NCBI GenBank assembly: GCA_029945375.1
Contig: CM057069.1
Location: forward strand, 682,001 to 746,000
DNA length: 64,000 nucleotides
From: Agaricus subrufescens
Lineage: Eukaryota > Basidiomycota > Agaricomycetes > Agaricales > Agaricaceae
Reading direction: 5' to 3'
Shown: positions 1 to 13,165 of the stretch, in pieces
Position numbering within the stretch: the stretch's first letter is position 1
Layout of the letters: every line of letters begins with the position of its first letter
Made by a program: the position numbers and the translations under genes
Notes under the pieces: generated by a model
Told to the model about the DNA's origin: nothing
Database searches by the model: none
Seen by the model: the letters and a program-made list of their open reading frames with translations, nothing else

Positions 1-1522
1 GATTCATACCATGGAACGCCACTGTACGATCTTTTACAACATTGCTGGCATCGTGACCCGGATACTCGTCCCTCTTTTTCAGAGGTTGTACTGTCTTTAC
101 GGCTCAATCGGCATAATCTAGGAGGCATACAAGAGACACCCCCACCCCACTATCTACCTCGTCTGCCCGAATCTGACTCAGGTCCGGGCATCACATCTCC
201 TACAACTTTGAGCCCCTGCGGTAAAAATAGTCTATATACGCGTGTTTTCCAAGAGCTAACTCTGCACTAGTATCGTCCCATCCATTAGATCATCAACCTC
301 CGATCCCAAACCGTCCATCTTTCTATCACACTAACTCTGATACTTGCGGCTTCGATGATCTGCCTTCTCCAGAAAGTACCGCCGTTGGATCACCTTCAGA
401 GAGCTATCAGGATGATCCCATAATCCCGAGCAATGATTCTTGTTCTACAATCTTGACTGAGGACTCCACGCTTTCAGAGGGGTTCGTCAAGGTTGACACG
501 GGATTAGATCAGAAGTCATGGGAGGCAAGGAACGAACGCCGATACCGCTTGCACTTAGCGCATCACTATCATTCGACACGTAAGTGTTTGATCTTGGACG
601 TCGAATTATAAGTGCTAATGAGAAGCTCAGTGAATTTAGCTCTCTGGGAGCCTGTACCGGTGGCTATTGGTGCCGTTGGATATATGCTCAGGCCGACCGG
701 AAGTTTCGTGTCTTTGTTTAACGCGATTACTCCGGCCAAAAGCCATGATCCACGGGTTGCAAAAAATATGCCATCTATCATGGGTTATGGTCCGGTTTCA
801 ATTGGGTCTCATCGACAGGCAACGCGAAATGTTGCTCGTAGAGGTCTTGATGCTGTTGTCGAGTTTCTTAGCTCCGGAAAGCGAGAAGAAGGGCTCCCTC
901 AGTAAGTCCTATAGCCTCTCCCGTGAAATATGTTGTTGAACACATAGACAGCACGAGTCACAGAATGTCTGTTCCGCTAAGAGCAGGTCAGAAGACAGCA
1001 TTTATATACACCGAAGCAACGGAGTACAGTTGGTTACAAAATTTACACTCTGCGAAGGCGTGGTTCAAGGCTAATGTGGACCGCATCTTGGATATCTATG
1101 GTGAGGAACACCAATTACATAGAGAAGACCTCTCTCTGGGTATGCTTTATTCTATGTTTCTCGAATGAAATTTGACCTATGTAAAGTGGTTGCTGTCCTT
1201 CAGGCGCCAAAATATGCCCTTTTTGTCGGTCGTAAGCACCCGAATGGTAACGTAAGTTGGGCGACTGACTGCACTACGAGTTCTGATATTCCATCAGGTT
1301 CATTTCCATACTTTTCCACACAAGCAACAGGGGAAACCCTGGGGAACGTTCATAACGGATAACAAAGTGTCCAACGACCAGGAAGGGCCGCGTTATCGTG
1401 ATTCCTCAGAACAGCCGCATCAATGTGCCTATAAAGTATCGGTCAATGGTGACCAACCCAATGCGTTGCTCCTTACACGACTACACTTCCTAACTGATTC
1501 TGATGAACCTACTAGTGCATAG
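1..1522 (+). CDS. 3' part of a protein-kinase-domain gene with an agaricomycete C-terminal extension (5' end outside window)
   Basis: Model: join(<1..220, 271..579, 631..901, 964..1139, 1204..1251, 1298..1522). All junctions are GT-AG and keep one frame to the TAG at 1520-1522. The first exon has the last kinase subdomain: a Cys-Trp pair, then DPDTRPSFSEVV, which is the conserved C-terminal arginine region of eukaryotic protein kinases and looks TKL-like. Catalytic residues would lie upstream of the window. After a Ser/Pro/Asp-rich linker, a second globular region carries EYSWLQNLHSAKAWF and ALFVGRKHPNGN and ends near KPWGTFIT. I recognise that segment only as a recurrent agaricomycete domain of unknown function. 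Kinase assignment is good; substrate and pathway cannot be told from the sequence. Confidence 0.72.
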
Positions 1523-1934
1523 AGAATCCTACCTACTTTAACGGTCGTTACAGTTACTACCCTGCCCTACCCCAACTATTTAAAGCAGCGTACTATTCAA
1601 TTCATGATCATGACTATATATAAGTTTCTATTTGAGTGAATCCAAAAATAGCATAACTCACCAAAAATAGCGGAAAAGGAGATTCAAGGTTGTACAATAA
1701 AACTCCTTTTGCTATTGCCCCCTTAGGCGGAGTGACGTAGTCTGAGATAGCTCCAAAAAATGATGTGGGGTTGTGCTAGACACGGCTGCGTCAAGTTCTT
1801 CTTTAGGCGAATGAAATCAACTGACAAAATCTGGTATCAAAATTGACGCTCATTCGTGCTACGGTCTTTCTCACTTGAACAAATTTGTTACAAAAGACCT
1901 GCTTCCACCAGTCCTCAAGGCACCACCTGTGATA
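1523..1934. other. intergenic region between kinase-domain and F-box genes
   Basis: About 410 bases with no coding signal. It has AT-rich stretches (a TATATATAAG run near 1615-1624) and presumably holds the 3' UTR of the kinase gene and the promoter of the F-box gene. No repeat was noticed. Confidence 0.5.
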
Positions 1935-3705
1935 ATGCACTATTCTCTTTATATCGACGAGATTTTGAGCGTCATCTTCAATGATCCCATACTACGCGAG
2001 GACCCAGAAGATCAAAAAACAAGTCACGGATATGACAGGGTATTGAGGAGGTACCCCCTGCTCTCTCTGGCCTTGACTTGCAAGGTGTTCTACGAACCGG
2101 CAACTAGAGTGTTGTGGAGACGGATCAATGGGCTTGATCAGTTGCTCAGAAGCATGTCTTATGACGTACTCCAAAAAATTGGGTCTCCAGACTACATAGT
2201 GTTTAGGCCGATAAGAGAGTACTTGGTGTGTATCTGTTGTCAATTTTGTTTTCCTTAGCTAAAACTAATCTGATTTTTAGTTCCTCAAAAGGGTTCCGTC
2301 GGAGGAAGAATGGGCTCATGTCGAGCGTCTTGCTGCATACGTGCAAGAGTTTGACAGTATTGATGGTCAGAGGCTTTCTTTGAAACTAGGAAATGGCGTT
2401 ATTCGGGTGCTCAAAGATCGCTACACCAATCGCGGACGCCATATCTTTCCTTTTCTACGTACCTTGAGCTGCGTTTGCTGTGCGCAACTCCAATGTGTAA
2501 ACTTCCTCCTGCACCCGGAGCTCCACACGCTTCGAGTAAAGTTTCTCGCCGGGGAGTGTGATTTTTGTTCACCAGAGTTTGATGAAGACGAACGACGACT
2601 GCCCGTCCTCAACTATTTAAATCACATCCATTTCTCCAATGCACCTTCACTTCTCATCGAACCGATCTCGACATTTTTGCTGGCACATGCAAGCATCAAT
2701 CTCAAGAGTGTGCACGTAGAACGGATGCCATTACCGTTAGAGGTGGCGAAGACTCTTCTCCAGTGCGAAGCGCTCGAGAATATAGCGTTGAAGGTTGTTT
2801 CTTTCAACATGGAGGAATTATTTGCTCTCGATATGCCGCGACCCAATCTCAGAAACTTCCGCATGGAATCAGAGAGTGCTCCAGAAGGATCCGAAGAGGG
2901 TGGAAGACTAAAGGACGTTTTTCTTACGGCACTCATCGAAAAACTACGAGCACCAAATTTGATTACGTTTGAATTTTCGGGCTCGCGGTTTCCTTACGCT
3001 TCTGATATTAAAGGCCTCCTAGAGAGGATGTTAGGAGGTAAACACTCAGATGAGAGCCAAACTGAAATCATTAGATTGATACCTTCGTACCAGCCACAAT
3101 TTATCGGACCTCCGGCTGATCCCCAGCCACACATTTGCACATTTGCCAACGCATTCTATGCCCTCGCTTTGCCTTTACCTTCCGACTCCACGTGCTCTTG
3201 TCCTTCCAAGCTAGAAACGCTGGATCTGGATGAAGTATATGTGGACTTATCAGATAGCGAATTAGGGATGCTAGGATCATCTCTACCGCACCTGAAGTCG
3301 TTGACCTTCTCCTCTCGAGCATACAACACGGATCAAGGAAAGTCTAGAACGACTTTGACCGGTCTCTGGCTCCTAGCCAAACATTGCAAAAGCCTTGAAG
3401 ATCTGGGATTGCTGATTGATGCGAAAATCGACTGGGAGACGTTCAGAACTCTGACAGGATTTGACGGTGACTGCAATAGCATGGACGCCCGACTCGAGCA
3501 TTATGCACTCGCTAGAAATGTCAATGTCCATAATCTCTACCTTGGGGAATCAACCGTGGGTGAAGAAGGCATTGCAAAGGAATTTTTGGAGATGGTGTTT
3601 CCGGTGATTTGGAATTTGGTTTATACGCGGTCGAGGGAAGAGACGGATGACACAGTGAAATGGAGGGCTATCAAACATAGTCTTTCCGGATCAAATTTCT
3701 GCTAA
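1935..3705 (+). CDS. F-box-like protein of the large agaricomycete family
   Basis: Model: join(1935..2225, 2281..3705), 571 residues. The start at 1935 was chosen because MHYSLYIDEILSVIF is the usual opening of this family; 1875 is a TTG in the same frame and is not credible. Near residues 45-70 the segment ALTCKVFYEPATRVLWRRI is the F-box-like signature (last part of the box plus the conserved W-x-x-I). The rest lacks strict motifs but has Leu/Asp-rich segments such as LETLDLDEV and LPHLKSLTF, consistent with irregular leucine-rich repeats. Family members are presumed SCF ubiquitin-ligase substrate adaptors; the substrate is unknown. The single intron (2226-2280) is in phase 0. Confidence 0.82.
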
Positions 3706-4093
3706 TTTACTTTCTCTGGTGGACTTGTATTCGATCCTTACGGCGGAACTTTTATTCTTTTTTGTTTATGAGGGAAAAATCCTATAATTTAACATCGAGC
3801 TACTCAGAGACCTATTTGAGAATTGAAAAACGTTCTGAGATGAAGATTCATAACAACAACTGAGGGAGTGTTTGAGCATTTAGGGGCACGTCAACAAGGT
3901 AGAATCTACAAAACGATTGATTGATTATATACCAATTACCAAAGGTGGTCAAAATGCAACAACCACAATACCCAAAGAAAATATACATAGAAGGAAAGCA
4001 GGTCGAGGAAAGCGATAGTGCAGACAAAGAAAAAAAGAACTGAAGAAAATCTATATGACCATGCCCTAGTCAGGGTCACAACTCTTTATCGTA
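3706..4093. other. convergent intergenic spacer
   Basis: AT-rich 388-base spacer between the tail-to-tail F-box (+) and Ras-GEF (-) genes. It should contain both 3' UTRs. No coding or repeat signal was seen. Confidence 0.5.
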
Positions 4094-7000
4094 TCAACCA
4101 TCCGAATACATGGCCAAAACCCGTTGAAGCGTCGGACCGTCCAAAGCGCGAAGACGTAAACAACGAATGAAAATTTTCTTATCAACCTCAAATTGAACAC
4201 GACTGGCAAGGTGTTGTCCAGCCACTAGAGACTGGATGACTTCTGCTATTCTCCGCTGTTTGTGAACATTGATAAGAGGTTCGAGATTCATAGCATCGGG
4301 TAGCGGAGCCAAAGAAGAAAAGACGTCAGGCTGATACAACGGATCGAAAGTGTTAGTTTGTGGATTGACGCCGACGGGTTGATGCGGGGCAGTCGGATCA
4401 ATGAGGTCTGGAAGCCTGCCTAATCGATGTAACTGCGACAAATACACACCTAAATAAACTATCAGAGACCATACATAGGCCACAAATAAGAGTCTACTTA
4501 CCAATAAAAGGAATACAAGCGGTCTGAGCTTGCGGACGTTCTGCGTGTTTTCCTTTACCTTCGCCACTCACCACAGATGAGGCGCTAGTCTCCACCGGTT
4601 TCGATTCAGCTATGGCATCAGTAGCTTGTCGAATAAACCTGAAGTTATCAACACTGGAAGTGAACAGCTTCAAATCTTTCAAGACACGAGCTTCGAATAT
4701 ACCGATCCGGTTCCAGGCTGATTTACGGAGCGCTCTGTTGACCCAGTCGCTCTGCAAAGCAGCAATGATAGCAGTTAGTGTATGGAAGTTACTCTGCTCG
4801 TAGCATTTCTAGAAGGAAAAAGTCAGTTAGAAGAATGAAATTTGAAACAGTGAAACTAGGTCTCACCCATGCAATGCGAATAAACTTTTCCACGATAAGC
4901 GGGCGTTCACTGGGTTGGGTAAGGATGATCTCGGATATGACAAAATTGGCGGTCAAATTGAACCTCGCTCGCACTGCCGCTAGCGCACTTGTTTTCTCCG
5001 GGAATCGATGCTCTGCCTTGTACCGCGCCCGGTCCTTCAGATACACTGTCCAATCAAGAATGTCAATCTCCTCAGTACCAGCCCAATCATCCAGAACCAA
5101 TTCTTCAAACTTGATCCCCATAAACAATTCTCTATCAATCATCGAGAAGTGCCGCGCGAACACTTCCGCACGAGCACTAAGAATGAAGGAGCGATGCATG
5201 CCTGGCGTAATGGGAGTAGTACCAAATTTGGAAATCGGCGTTCCTGGTGTTCCCGGAGGTGGAATTGGCATACGACTTTGTAGTATTTCCAAAGGAACGA
5301 CATCCTCGGGCGAAGGTTTGTTTTCGACGGTTGTCGGTGAAATAGGAGGTTCAAGTCCGGGAGGGGGAGGAACCTCACTAGGTATATAATCAGAATTGGG
5401 GGTATCGGTTTCATTTCGTTTCTCGCTCGTTTCATTCACGTTCGAATCATTCGAATCAGAGGTTGGAGGAGTCAAACTACCCTGTCGAACCTGACTAATA
5501 GAATCATCATCTGTTTCTCCATCTTCCTCGTCACTATCAACAGGGAAACGAGGTCCCTCATCTTCGTAGTCTCCTGCAGCCAAACGTTCTTGTATCGTCC
5601 GCACCCATCCATTGACTTTTGAAACTTTCTCCTGCTGTCGCTCTGGGTTGATATGGCCCTCTAAACGACGTAACGCAGCCTCAGCATCACCAGCCTCCTC
5701 TTCATCACTCAAAGAATCAATGAGAGCATTCATTTGCCACTGTTGTATAGCCCCGCCCAATCCCTGAATCGATGCCTCACTAGAAGCGGAGACGACAGAT
5801 GCTCGCGAAGCAATTCCAAGCGAGGATACTGTCTCCGGTCGAGCAACGAATTCGAAATCGCGACGAAGAGGTAGCTTGCGAGAAGCCTTTCGTAAGCCAG
5901 GAGGTGCAGCTGGGCCGCGGACGCTCGTCTCGGAGGAGGAATCTGATAGATCCAAGTCATCCAAGGATGCAACGTCCATCTGCCGATGGTTGTTTCCTAA
6001 GGATGGGAAAGTTGGCGCCTGACCAAGTTCCGAAAGTGGAGTACCATATGACATAGTAGACGTGGTCATGATCGAGATGGGCCGGTCAAACGATTGTGCA
6101 CCATCGTCCTCGCCGTTCGCTTGTACAGGTGTAATAAGTTCTTGAGATACGGGTCGAGCCTCCGAGGCTGGCTTCCGTTGTTGGTCGGTTGAATATCTAG
6201 TAGCCTCAGCATAATCTGGAGGAGATCGCCGTCCACTTGTCTGATTGAGTCCTCCAGCAGAGAAAGCGGAGGGAATGAAGTGTGACACAACAGGGGTGGA
6301 TGCATCTTCGCCGTGTTGATCAGAAACCGAGAGATTCGACTCCGACTGTGGTAATGATAGCCGAGAATTGACTAAAGTGGCTTGAGAAGCTCGAGATGAG
6401 AGTACTTGGCGCCTTCCTTCGGCTGCTTTAAGGTACGTTTCTACACCGCCATTAATAGTCAATAGATCTCTGCCAACAGTTAGATCAAGATCAAAGGCAG
6501 AGGAGTCGGCACAAGCGCTGATGGGACTGCGGCCAGCAGAGCGTGAATTAAGAACTCGAGTCCAGCGCCCTAGGCGTCCGATAGTCCTAACAAAGGCCCG
6601 AGATAGGGCACTATGTTGAATAGGGAGCACAGGGTGCGATGTATGTGTTACGTCAGCATTAGACGAGGGACCAGGAGCGTGATCGGTGCGATGCAAAATG
6701 TTTAAGGAGGATAGGGGAAGAGGAGTTGGCCTTGTTGGGGAGAATCCACTCGTAGTATTTGTAGCCACTGCGATATTGGCGTTAGCGATATCTTTGCCGT
6801 TGGGCTCCGGAACATGAGCTTCTTCTGGAAGAAAATCAAGATCAAGATCAGAGTCTTCGGACTCTTCCATAGCTTTCTTCGTTACAATCTCGGCAAACTT
6901 CTTCCCGAGTACGTGATCTTGCGGCTGTACGGACTTTTCAGGTTTTGATTTAGAAGAAGCGATCCGGGTATGTGTTTTCTTGCAATCTTTCGCGACCTTA

Positions 7001-9118
7001 ATTAGCCTTTTCAGGATACCCTAGTTTGGACTCCGGTTAGTCGTACACGCGTAAAAGAAAGGATTAGCACGTACCAAACCATCAGAGTTGGTTTTCAGCA
7101 CGGGGTCTTTCAAGAGAGAATTCAACCATTTTGAAATAAGTATTCGCAGTTCGCGGTTTGGCAAGAAGTCAACAGGGAAGAACGTGAGCAGCCAGAACCG
7201 AATGGCGACAAAGGTCCGTACACGCACAATGCGCCGGACTTTTTCATCCTTGGGAGATATGGGTTTCTGGAGGGCCCAGTGGAAGCGACATATGAGCAAC
7301 TGACACAAATCAATCGCTGTGACATACGTCCGGTAAGTTAAGAAAAAATTGAGAAGCTCGTCGTAGTTGATTTCACTAGTAAGTTGAGCAATCCAGCGCT
7401 CGATGGTAGCTGCGAGAAGAACTTTGGTGGCGGGTGCCGCCTGAACGGAAGTACGACTAGCGTCGGACGGACGACCCTTGACTCTGCTCATTCGTTTACT
7501 GAGAGTGGAAGTGGAACCCCCGATCGACGTGTCGGTATAACTGTCGCGTGACATTGAGCGATCGTCATGGTCGAAATCAGAGGCGAGCTGGCCCCAGATA
7601 ACGAAACGTGGGTCATCTCGAGGTGCTGTATCATCAGCTGAAAGTGAAAGTTTGATGACAGTCGTGTTGACTGTCTCCGAAAAACGATCAAGAAGGGGTA
7701 AGCCTCGATAGGTCTGCAAGACATCGAAAACTCTCATGGAGTACTGAGTCAACATAGCGACCTCATCACTAAGGGTGTAGCCCTCATCCTGCGGTTCATC
7801 ATGAGGGGGGTCAATATCCATCGAGAGTGGGCGAATCCTCAAAGCTGAAGCTGGGCGAGCAGGCTCAGCATTGGCCATATTGGCCGCGATGGCAGATTCA
7901 AAGATCGGTACGTGGGCGTCTATTTGACGGGCTGTATGCGATGATTCAAATGATGCTTTCTGTTGAATTTGCCGAATTGCAGACAGAGAAATGGGAGTTT
8001 CTTTGAGAGAAGGGGGATCGAAAGCAACGCCGGATCCAAAAGGAGACGGAATAGGTGGGTCATTGCCGAAAGATCCACCCGGATCCTGAGAAAGTGGCGT
8101 CAAGGCAGGGTCACACCAATCCATCACTTGACCAAAAATGTCGCCACGCCTTGCAGGAGGAAAGTCGGGTTGAATGTTCTGCAGGTAACGAGGAGCATCG
8201 AACGAAGTGACGCTTTGGGAGTGAGTTCGACCAGAAGTGGTTGTTTTGGATTGAGGACGGCGGACCCCCTCTCCAAATTCGGTTAGATCTGGTATAGATT
8301 GAGTTCTTCTTGGCTTTTTTGATCCAGACCCATGGGCAACCGTGGTATACGGGCGGGTGGACGCGGTTCCGTTTTTGAACATTGTAGGAGGCAAGAAGTG
8401 CATGCTCATTCGTGATCGTCGCTTCTGATTGGGGGAGTAAGACTCCGTGGATATTTTGGTTAATGTATTGCGAGCAGAAGAGGCTTCTTGGACACTCTGA
8501 GCGGAGGCGGCAGGTGCTTCCTGGTCCCGAAGTCTATAGAAAAATGAGTAACAGTAATAAAAAAAATAGGGCTCTGACTCAGATACTTACCCAACTCTAT
8601 ACCGTCGTTGCCCGTGTTGGTTCAGAAAGCCAGTGGCGGCGTAGGGAGAACGGACTTGGACACCAACCCCGTACTGCTGATCCAAGACTCTTTTAAGGCC
8701 TCGGGCAGCCGGACCAGAAGTAGTGTCCACAAAGCTACCATCAGCTTATGAAACATCTCAGCAACACGGAGAGAAAATCTCATCAAGTAGACTCACCGCC
8801 AACCACTATCTCCGCCGTAGCAATGTCGGGAGTTACCATCGCAGCATTTTCAAGATCCGCGACAAGTTCGAGCAAAGTCATGCCGGATTTACCGGTGAGA
8901 GAAGTTGGTAGAGGAAAGAAAAGCTTGGGAGGTGACTGAGAAGCGGATGGGGGAGCGGTGAGGACCGGCGAGGTATGGACAGATGTCGCCTGTGGATCTT
9001 CGGGGACCGGTGCATTCGGGATAAGAGGAGAGATGGAAACGTTGTTCTCATCGGGCGGGGGTGTAGACGCCTCGGCAGGGGGAAGTTCCGACGCTACCTC
9101 CGGTGAGCTTAAAGACAT
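4094..9118 (-). CDS. Lte1-like Ras guanine-nucleotide exchange factor
   Basis: Model: complement(join(4094..4449, 4502..4808, 4867..7020, 7075..8533, 8591..8744, 8797..9118)); 4752 nt, 1583 residues, every junction GT-AG and in frame. The RasGEF-N (REM) domain lies near residues 535-645 (IERWIAQLTSEINYDELLNF...RTYV). An acidic, Ser/Pro-rich linker of about 600 residues follows. The CDC25-type catalytic domain is near 1255-1530: IDRELFMGIKFEELV, then KCYEQSNFHTLTAIIAALQS, RSAWNRIG-like KSAWNRIGIF, and CIPFIGVYLSQL. A REM domain far from the catalytic domain is the layout of yeast Lte1, which acts in mitotic exit; Cdc25-type fungal GEFs have them close together. It should load GTP on a Ras-family GTPase at membrane or cortex. 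The intron acceptor before ADGSFVDTT was chosen because the nearer AG breaks the frame. It is divergent from ASF1. Confidence 0.9.
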
Positions 9119-9717
9119 TGTCGAAACGTTACAAGATCGTGGTGCAAGAATATGAGGGCGGGAAGAGTGATATATCAAATAGTCATGCTCCAAAGTTCAG
9201 AAAAGGGACATAAAAAGAAAAACGAAATCTTGGTCGTTGGCTGCGATGGGGGAGCTATGAAAACAGATGTGAAAGAGTAAAAAGGCGGGAAGAAAGATAG
9301 CTGAACGAGAAAGACGAGACGAAAGCGAAGGACGGAGAGCGCGTCGTAGGAGTCGTTGGAGGTGAGAGAAGAAAGTTCAGATACCACAATAAATAAGCCG
9401 TCCATTTTCGTCAGCGTCTCCACGTGAGCTCCCTCTCCCGGGTCACATGCTTCCTCTCCTCCTTCTCCCTCCTCCTCCTCTGGTCCAGTCTCCAGCCATG
9501 AGCGGGCGTTCCTCGCCGTGCGCTCACCAGGTCCATGCGCCATCGCCTGGGCTGTGAAGGACAACATCACCACATTCATTACGTAAGGAACGTTGCGCAG
9601 GTATGATCTGTCACGTCGTCACTCTGTAACCGTTACCCGTGACCAACGCGCCGCCGGATTCCTTCCAAGGCGACGGCAGCCTATTGACCAACACTACGCT
9701 ATACCCACCAAGTCAGT
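9119..9717. promoter_or_regulatory. divergent promoter region of the Ras-GEF and ASF1 genes
   Basis: About 600 bases between two divergent start codons, so it must hold both 5' UTRs and promoters. It contains pyrimidine tracts (CTCCTCCTTCTCC-like runs near 9451-9480). I could not assign a specific transcription-factor site. Confidence 0.45.
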
Positions 9718-10464
9718 ATGTCCATTGTAACAATTAGGGTGTGTATACTGAATTCCCTCTCTACGTAGCCAGAAACCTAAGCTGGTCCCCTTGACAGAAC
9801 GTGGAATTCATCAACAATCCAGCTCGATTCTCAGATGTCTATCGCTTTCGCGTCACGTTTGAATGCATCGCGCCTCTCGAAGATGGTAGGCTAAATCTCA
9901 CGACTTCGTATCCAAACTTGACTGAACTGTCCCTCAGATCTCGAATGGAAACTTATTTATGTATCCTCCCCGGAAAACGAGGCGTTAGATCAAGAGCTAG
10001 ACGACTGCCTAGTAGGACCTGTACCTGTTGGCGTCAATTCTTTCGAATTCGAAGGCTCAGCACCTGATCCATCCAAAATTCCACCAGAGGACGTTCTCGG
10101 AGTCGCCGCCTTGATTCTAACAGGCTCATATCGCGAGCAAGAATTCGTACGAGTGGGCTATTACCAGAATACCGAATACGACAACGACGAGATGAAAGAG
10201 ACTCCACCGCAAAAAATCATGTTCGAACGTCTCGTACGCGAGATCAACTCAAAACCCCGTGTTACTCGTTTCCAGATCAAATGGTGAGTGTCTTACTCGC
10301 GAGCCACTCACTGTCCATTTCTAATTGAATCCAGGGATGTGGTGCCAACAGTGCGGGCTTCCGCATCTGCTGGTGCCGTCACGTCGGCCCCAGTGCCTTC
10401 TGCTGACGACTTAGAAGATACGGAGGACAAGCAAAATGGAGCCGCAGATGCAATGCAAACATAG
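9718..10464 (+). CDS. ASF1: histone H3-H4 chaperone Asf1
   Basis: Model: join(9718..9738, 9798..9885, 9938..10283, 10335..10464), 194 residues. Spliced, the protein opens MSIVTIRNVEFINNPARF, the invariant Asf1 start. It continues through DLEWKLIYVSS, LVGPVPVGVNSFEFE, GVAALILTGSYREQEF, VGYYQNTEY and the end of the core, RFQIKWD. That is the immunoglobulin-like core of about 155 residues that binds the H3-H4 dimer in nucleosome assembly and disassembly during replication and transcription. A short acidic/polar tail (DDLEDTEDKQNG) follows, shorter than in budding yeast. Exon 1 encodes only seven residues, which would be missed without the splice reading. Complete and apparently functional. Confidence 0.96.
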
Positions 10465-10547
10465 CCACTATATCGTTTATTGTGTGTATCTATCCTTGTG
10501 ATGATTTACCAACTATTATACGTGTAATCGTCGACTCTACCGGGAAA

Positions 10548-12884
10548 TCAGTCATCATCAAGATCAATCATGACATCCTCATCAGCGCCAATATTTCCAC
10601 TGAGTTTGTTCGTAGGAAAGAATCGGTGCGCTTGACTTCTCTGCGCAACTGCGGGGATCACCACCCCCGACCTGATTTTAGGACCAGGCCGAGGGCCCAG
10701 AGCAATGTCTTTGCGACCATTACGAACACCTTCCAGGGCATTCAACTAGCAAACATATTAGGACCGACGTATCACATAGTATGGTTGACATAACCTTGTC
10801 CAGAATAACAGGATCATCCGCCTTCGTTTCTCGCCCTGGTTTCAACGTAGGATCAAAACCGAGTTCCTTCACAACCTCGGCTTTGAATGCCCTTTTCCCC
10901 GAGGATCCCGACATGTCACCGCCCACATCGACCAAGGATACCGATCTCTCCGGCGGCTTCTTCTTACCAGCCTGTTCGGCTTTTTGTGAACATTTAGTGA
11001 CCTCTCTAGCCAACATTACCGCCCTCATCCCATCACGATCTCGTTCTAACAGAGCTTTCAGCGCACGATCAGCATCACCTGCGCTCTTCCTCTGGGCTTT
11101 CGCCTGTCCCTCCCTCCCCATCGTCTCACCAACATACATGTTTCTTGGATCAGAATTAGACCCCCCCACAACGTGTCCTGAGATTATATATGTCGATCCT
11201 CGTGCTGACTCCTCAGGCTTTAACCCCCATTGCCGTGCTGGATCATATTGGGCTTTCCGTTTATGAGCAGATGAACTTGACATCCCCGATGTTCTGATGA
11301 GAGTGGATCAGTCTGATTTTCCGCAGAAAATCGTGACTCAGAATGACGAACCCAGACGTAAACTCAGCCCTTCCTGCTCGGCGGTGTTGGACAGCTTTCT
11401 GCAGATGAAATTCACAGACATCACTAATTCTGTTATCGCACCAGCTTCCGCAAGGCTTGCCATCACGTTTGGCGACAGTGCACATCCCAAGGTCACGAGA
11501 ACGCCCGATGACGGCTATAGAATCGGCGGACTCTGGTGTCAGAGCTAGAATGTTATTCACAGGATGAGGGGAGTCTTGTGAGCGCTACAAGATGAAACTA
11601 TCAACAGAATGAAGGATACACATGATTGACACCCACCTGGAATGGCTTCAAGATTTTTGGATTCAATAACGCGATGACATCGCCTTCTTTAACCTTCGCC
11701 ATCGCCTCAAAAGCGCCGTGGCTACCTCCTTTGTAACGCTTCCGTGGTTTCTTGTCTCCTTCTGCCTGGAAGAGATCATACCCATCCGCTTCAAACAAGA
11801 GAAGTGTTAAAAATGCGTCGCCGCGGATGACGGATCGCGTTTCATCGGCGGAGGACTTCGACCTCGCACCAAAGTCGACTAACTTGATATTGACAAACTT
11901 CTTTCCAGAAGGTTTACCACCTTCATTTCCCTTCCCCTGGTCCGCGCCTTTCTGCCAGGGCTTCTTCTCCTTTTGCTCGTCAGGATCTGTCGTCACAGGT
12001 GCCCGTGTAAACTTTACAGGACCACGCTCAGCCACTACAGCAATAGTTACCCAATCACCAAATAACGGGATATCATATCCCTGCTTATCGGGTTGTAAGC
12101 GAATGACGGAATACAGTCGTGACGCTGAGAGGTAGTAACGCATATCCATGTACTGTTGGAAATCTTCATGAGGAAGGGACCGACTCCTGACATAGAATGA
12201 GCAAAGGAGCATTTATTCAGAAGTTAGAAGGAACAAACGAAAGTCGAATTCCAGAATGTGGTTCCAATTGTTGAAATCCAGGATCATCACTAGGTGGTGT
12301 AAAATCATAAGGCCCACGTTCGAGGTCTTCCACCAACACAAGTCGATCGTCGCGTTTAACACCAAATTCGGCTGCTTGTATAGAGTTCTCCACCGGTTCT
12401 TCGGGACGCGTTCTATCCGAGAACGCTGACGTCCTTGAAATAGCATCGGGCATGGGGCTGTCACTTGTTCGATCCTTGACTTGAGCTAGCTGTTTGAGAA
12501 ATCGTGACCGGCCAGCATCTGGTTTTGTCGCCGCCTGCGAGGAATGAGAACTAGATCCAGGCGCAGTAGTTGTTGCTAGTTTCTGGAATGATGGTTGCTT
12601 GAGTTTAGGCCTATCATCCTTCTCCTCTACTCTCCGTTTCTTTTCTAAATGTAAGATTTAGTAAAGAATCGATGATCGTGAACAGTTAACTGACTAGGCG
12701 AAGGAGTTGCAGGTACTAATGTACTAGGTTCTGGTTGCTTCCGCTTTGGTGAACTCGGGGCTTTGATGACAATATTGTCGTCATCTGGTAGGACAACTAA
12801 CTGAGCTTCAAGTGCGGCAATCTGAGCTCTAAGCTCTTGCTGTCTCTTTTGTGTAGCGTTTGTCCGTGAGGTGGAAGATTCCAT
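10548..12884 (-). CDS. MCM10: DNA replication factor Mcm10
   Basis: Model: complement(join(10548..10745, 10795..11293, 11352..11544, 11633..12186, 12239..12644, 12695..12884)), 679 residues, in frame throughout. An N-terminal coiled coil (TQKRQQELRAQIAALEAQL, about residues 10-30) is followed by a basic NLS-like PKKKRRV. The OB-fold is near 215-385 (RLYSVIRLQ...FGDWVTIAVV, then VNIKLVDFG). The Mcm10 zinc finger is at about 400-430: C-x9-C-x3-C...C-x2-H in MCTVAKRDGKPCGSWC and SDVCEFH. Mcm10 binds ssDNA, Mcm2-7/Cdc45 and polymerase alpha at origins. Intron 11545-11632 could use either of two donors; the one at 11632 keeps the frame. The C-terminal exon ends in an acidic tail. Confidence 0.93.
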
Positions 12885-13165
12885 AGACCATGGTGTGGGA
12901 TGTTCAATCAATCAAAACCGGACGCGTCGCGCGTTGTTATTGTGTGTTTGTGCATCACTCTCGATGAGACCAGCTCTCATACGCCTAGTTCTATTGCTGG
13001 GTAGTAGTTAAATATAAATGTTGTATAGTGTATGCTTAATCGACGAAGGAAAGTACGGTCCCCGTATCGATCAGTATGTACTATCCAATTGCACTGGGTA
13101 GATAAGTTTGCCCTGTGTGTTGACTCGGAGTCGTCACCTGATGCAAATGAGAACATGAATCTTGC
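12885..13165. promoter_or_regulatory. MCM10 upstream region
   Basis: About 280 bases 5' of the MCM10 start with no coding signal. It contains ACGCGTCGCGCG near 12921-12933, which includes an ACGCGT core. ACGCGT is the MCB element of G1/S genes in yeast; a role here is inference only. Confidence 0.4.

Noticed and set aside
9175..9579. Minus-strand 134-codon ORF in the Ras-GEF/ASF1 promoter
   Set aside because: No family features, low-complexity Glu/Gly run, and it overlaps the required divergent promoter.
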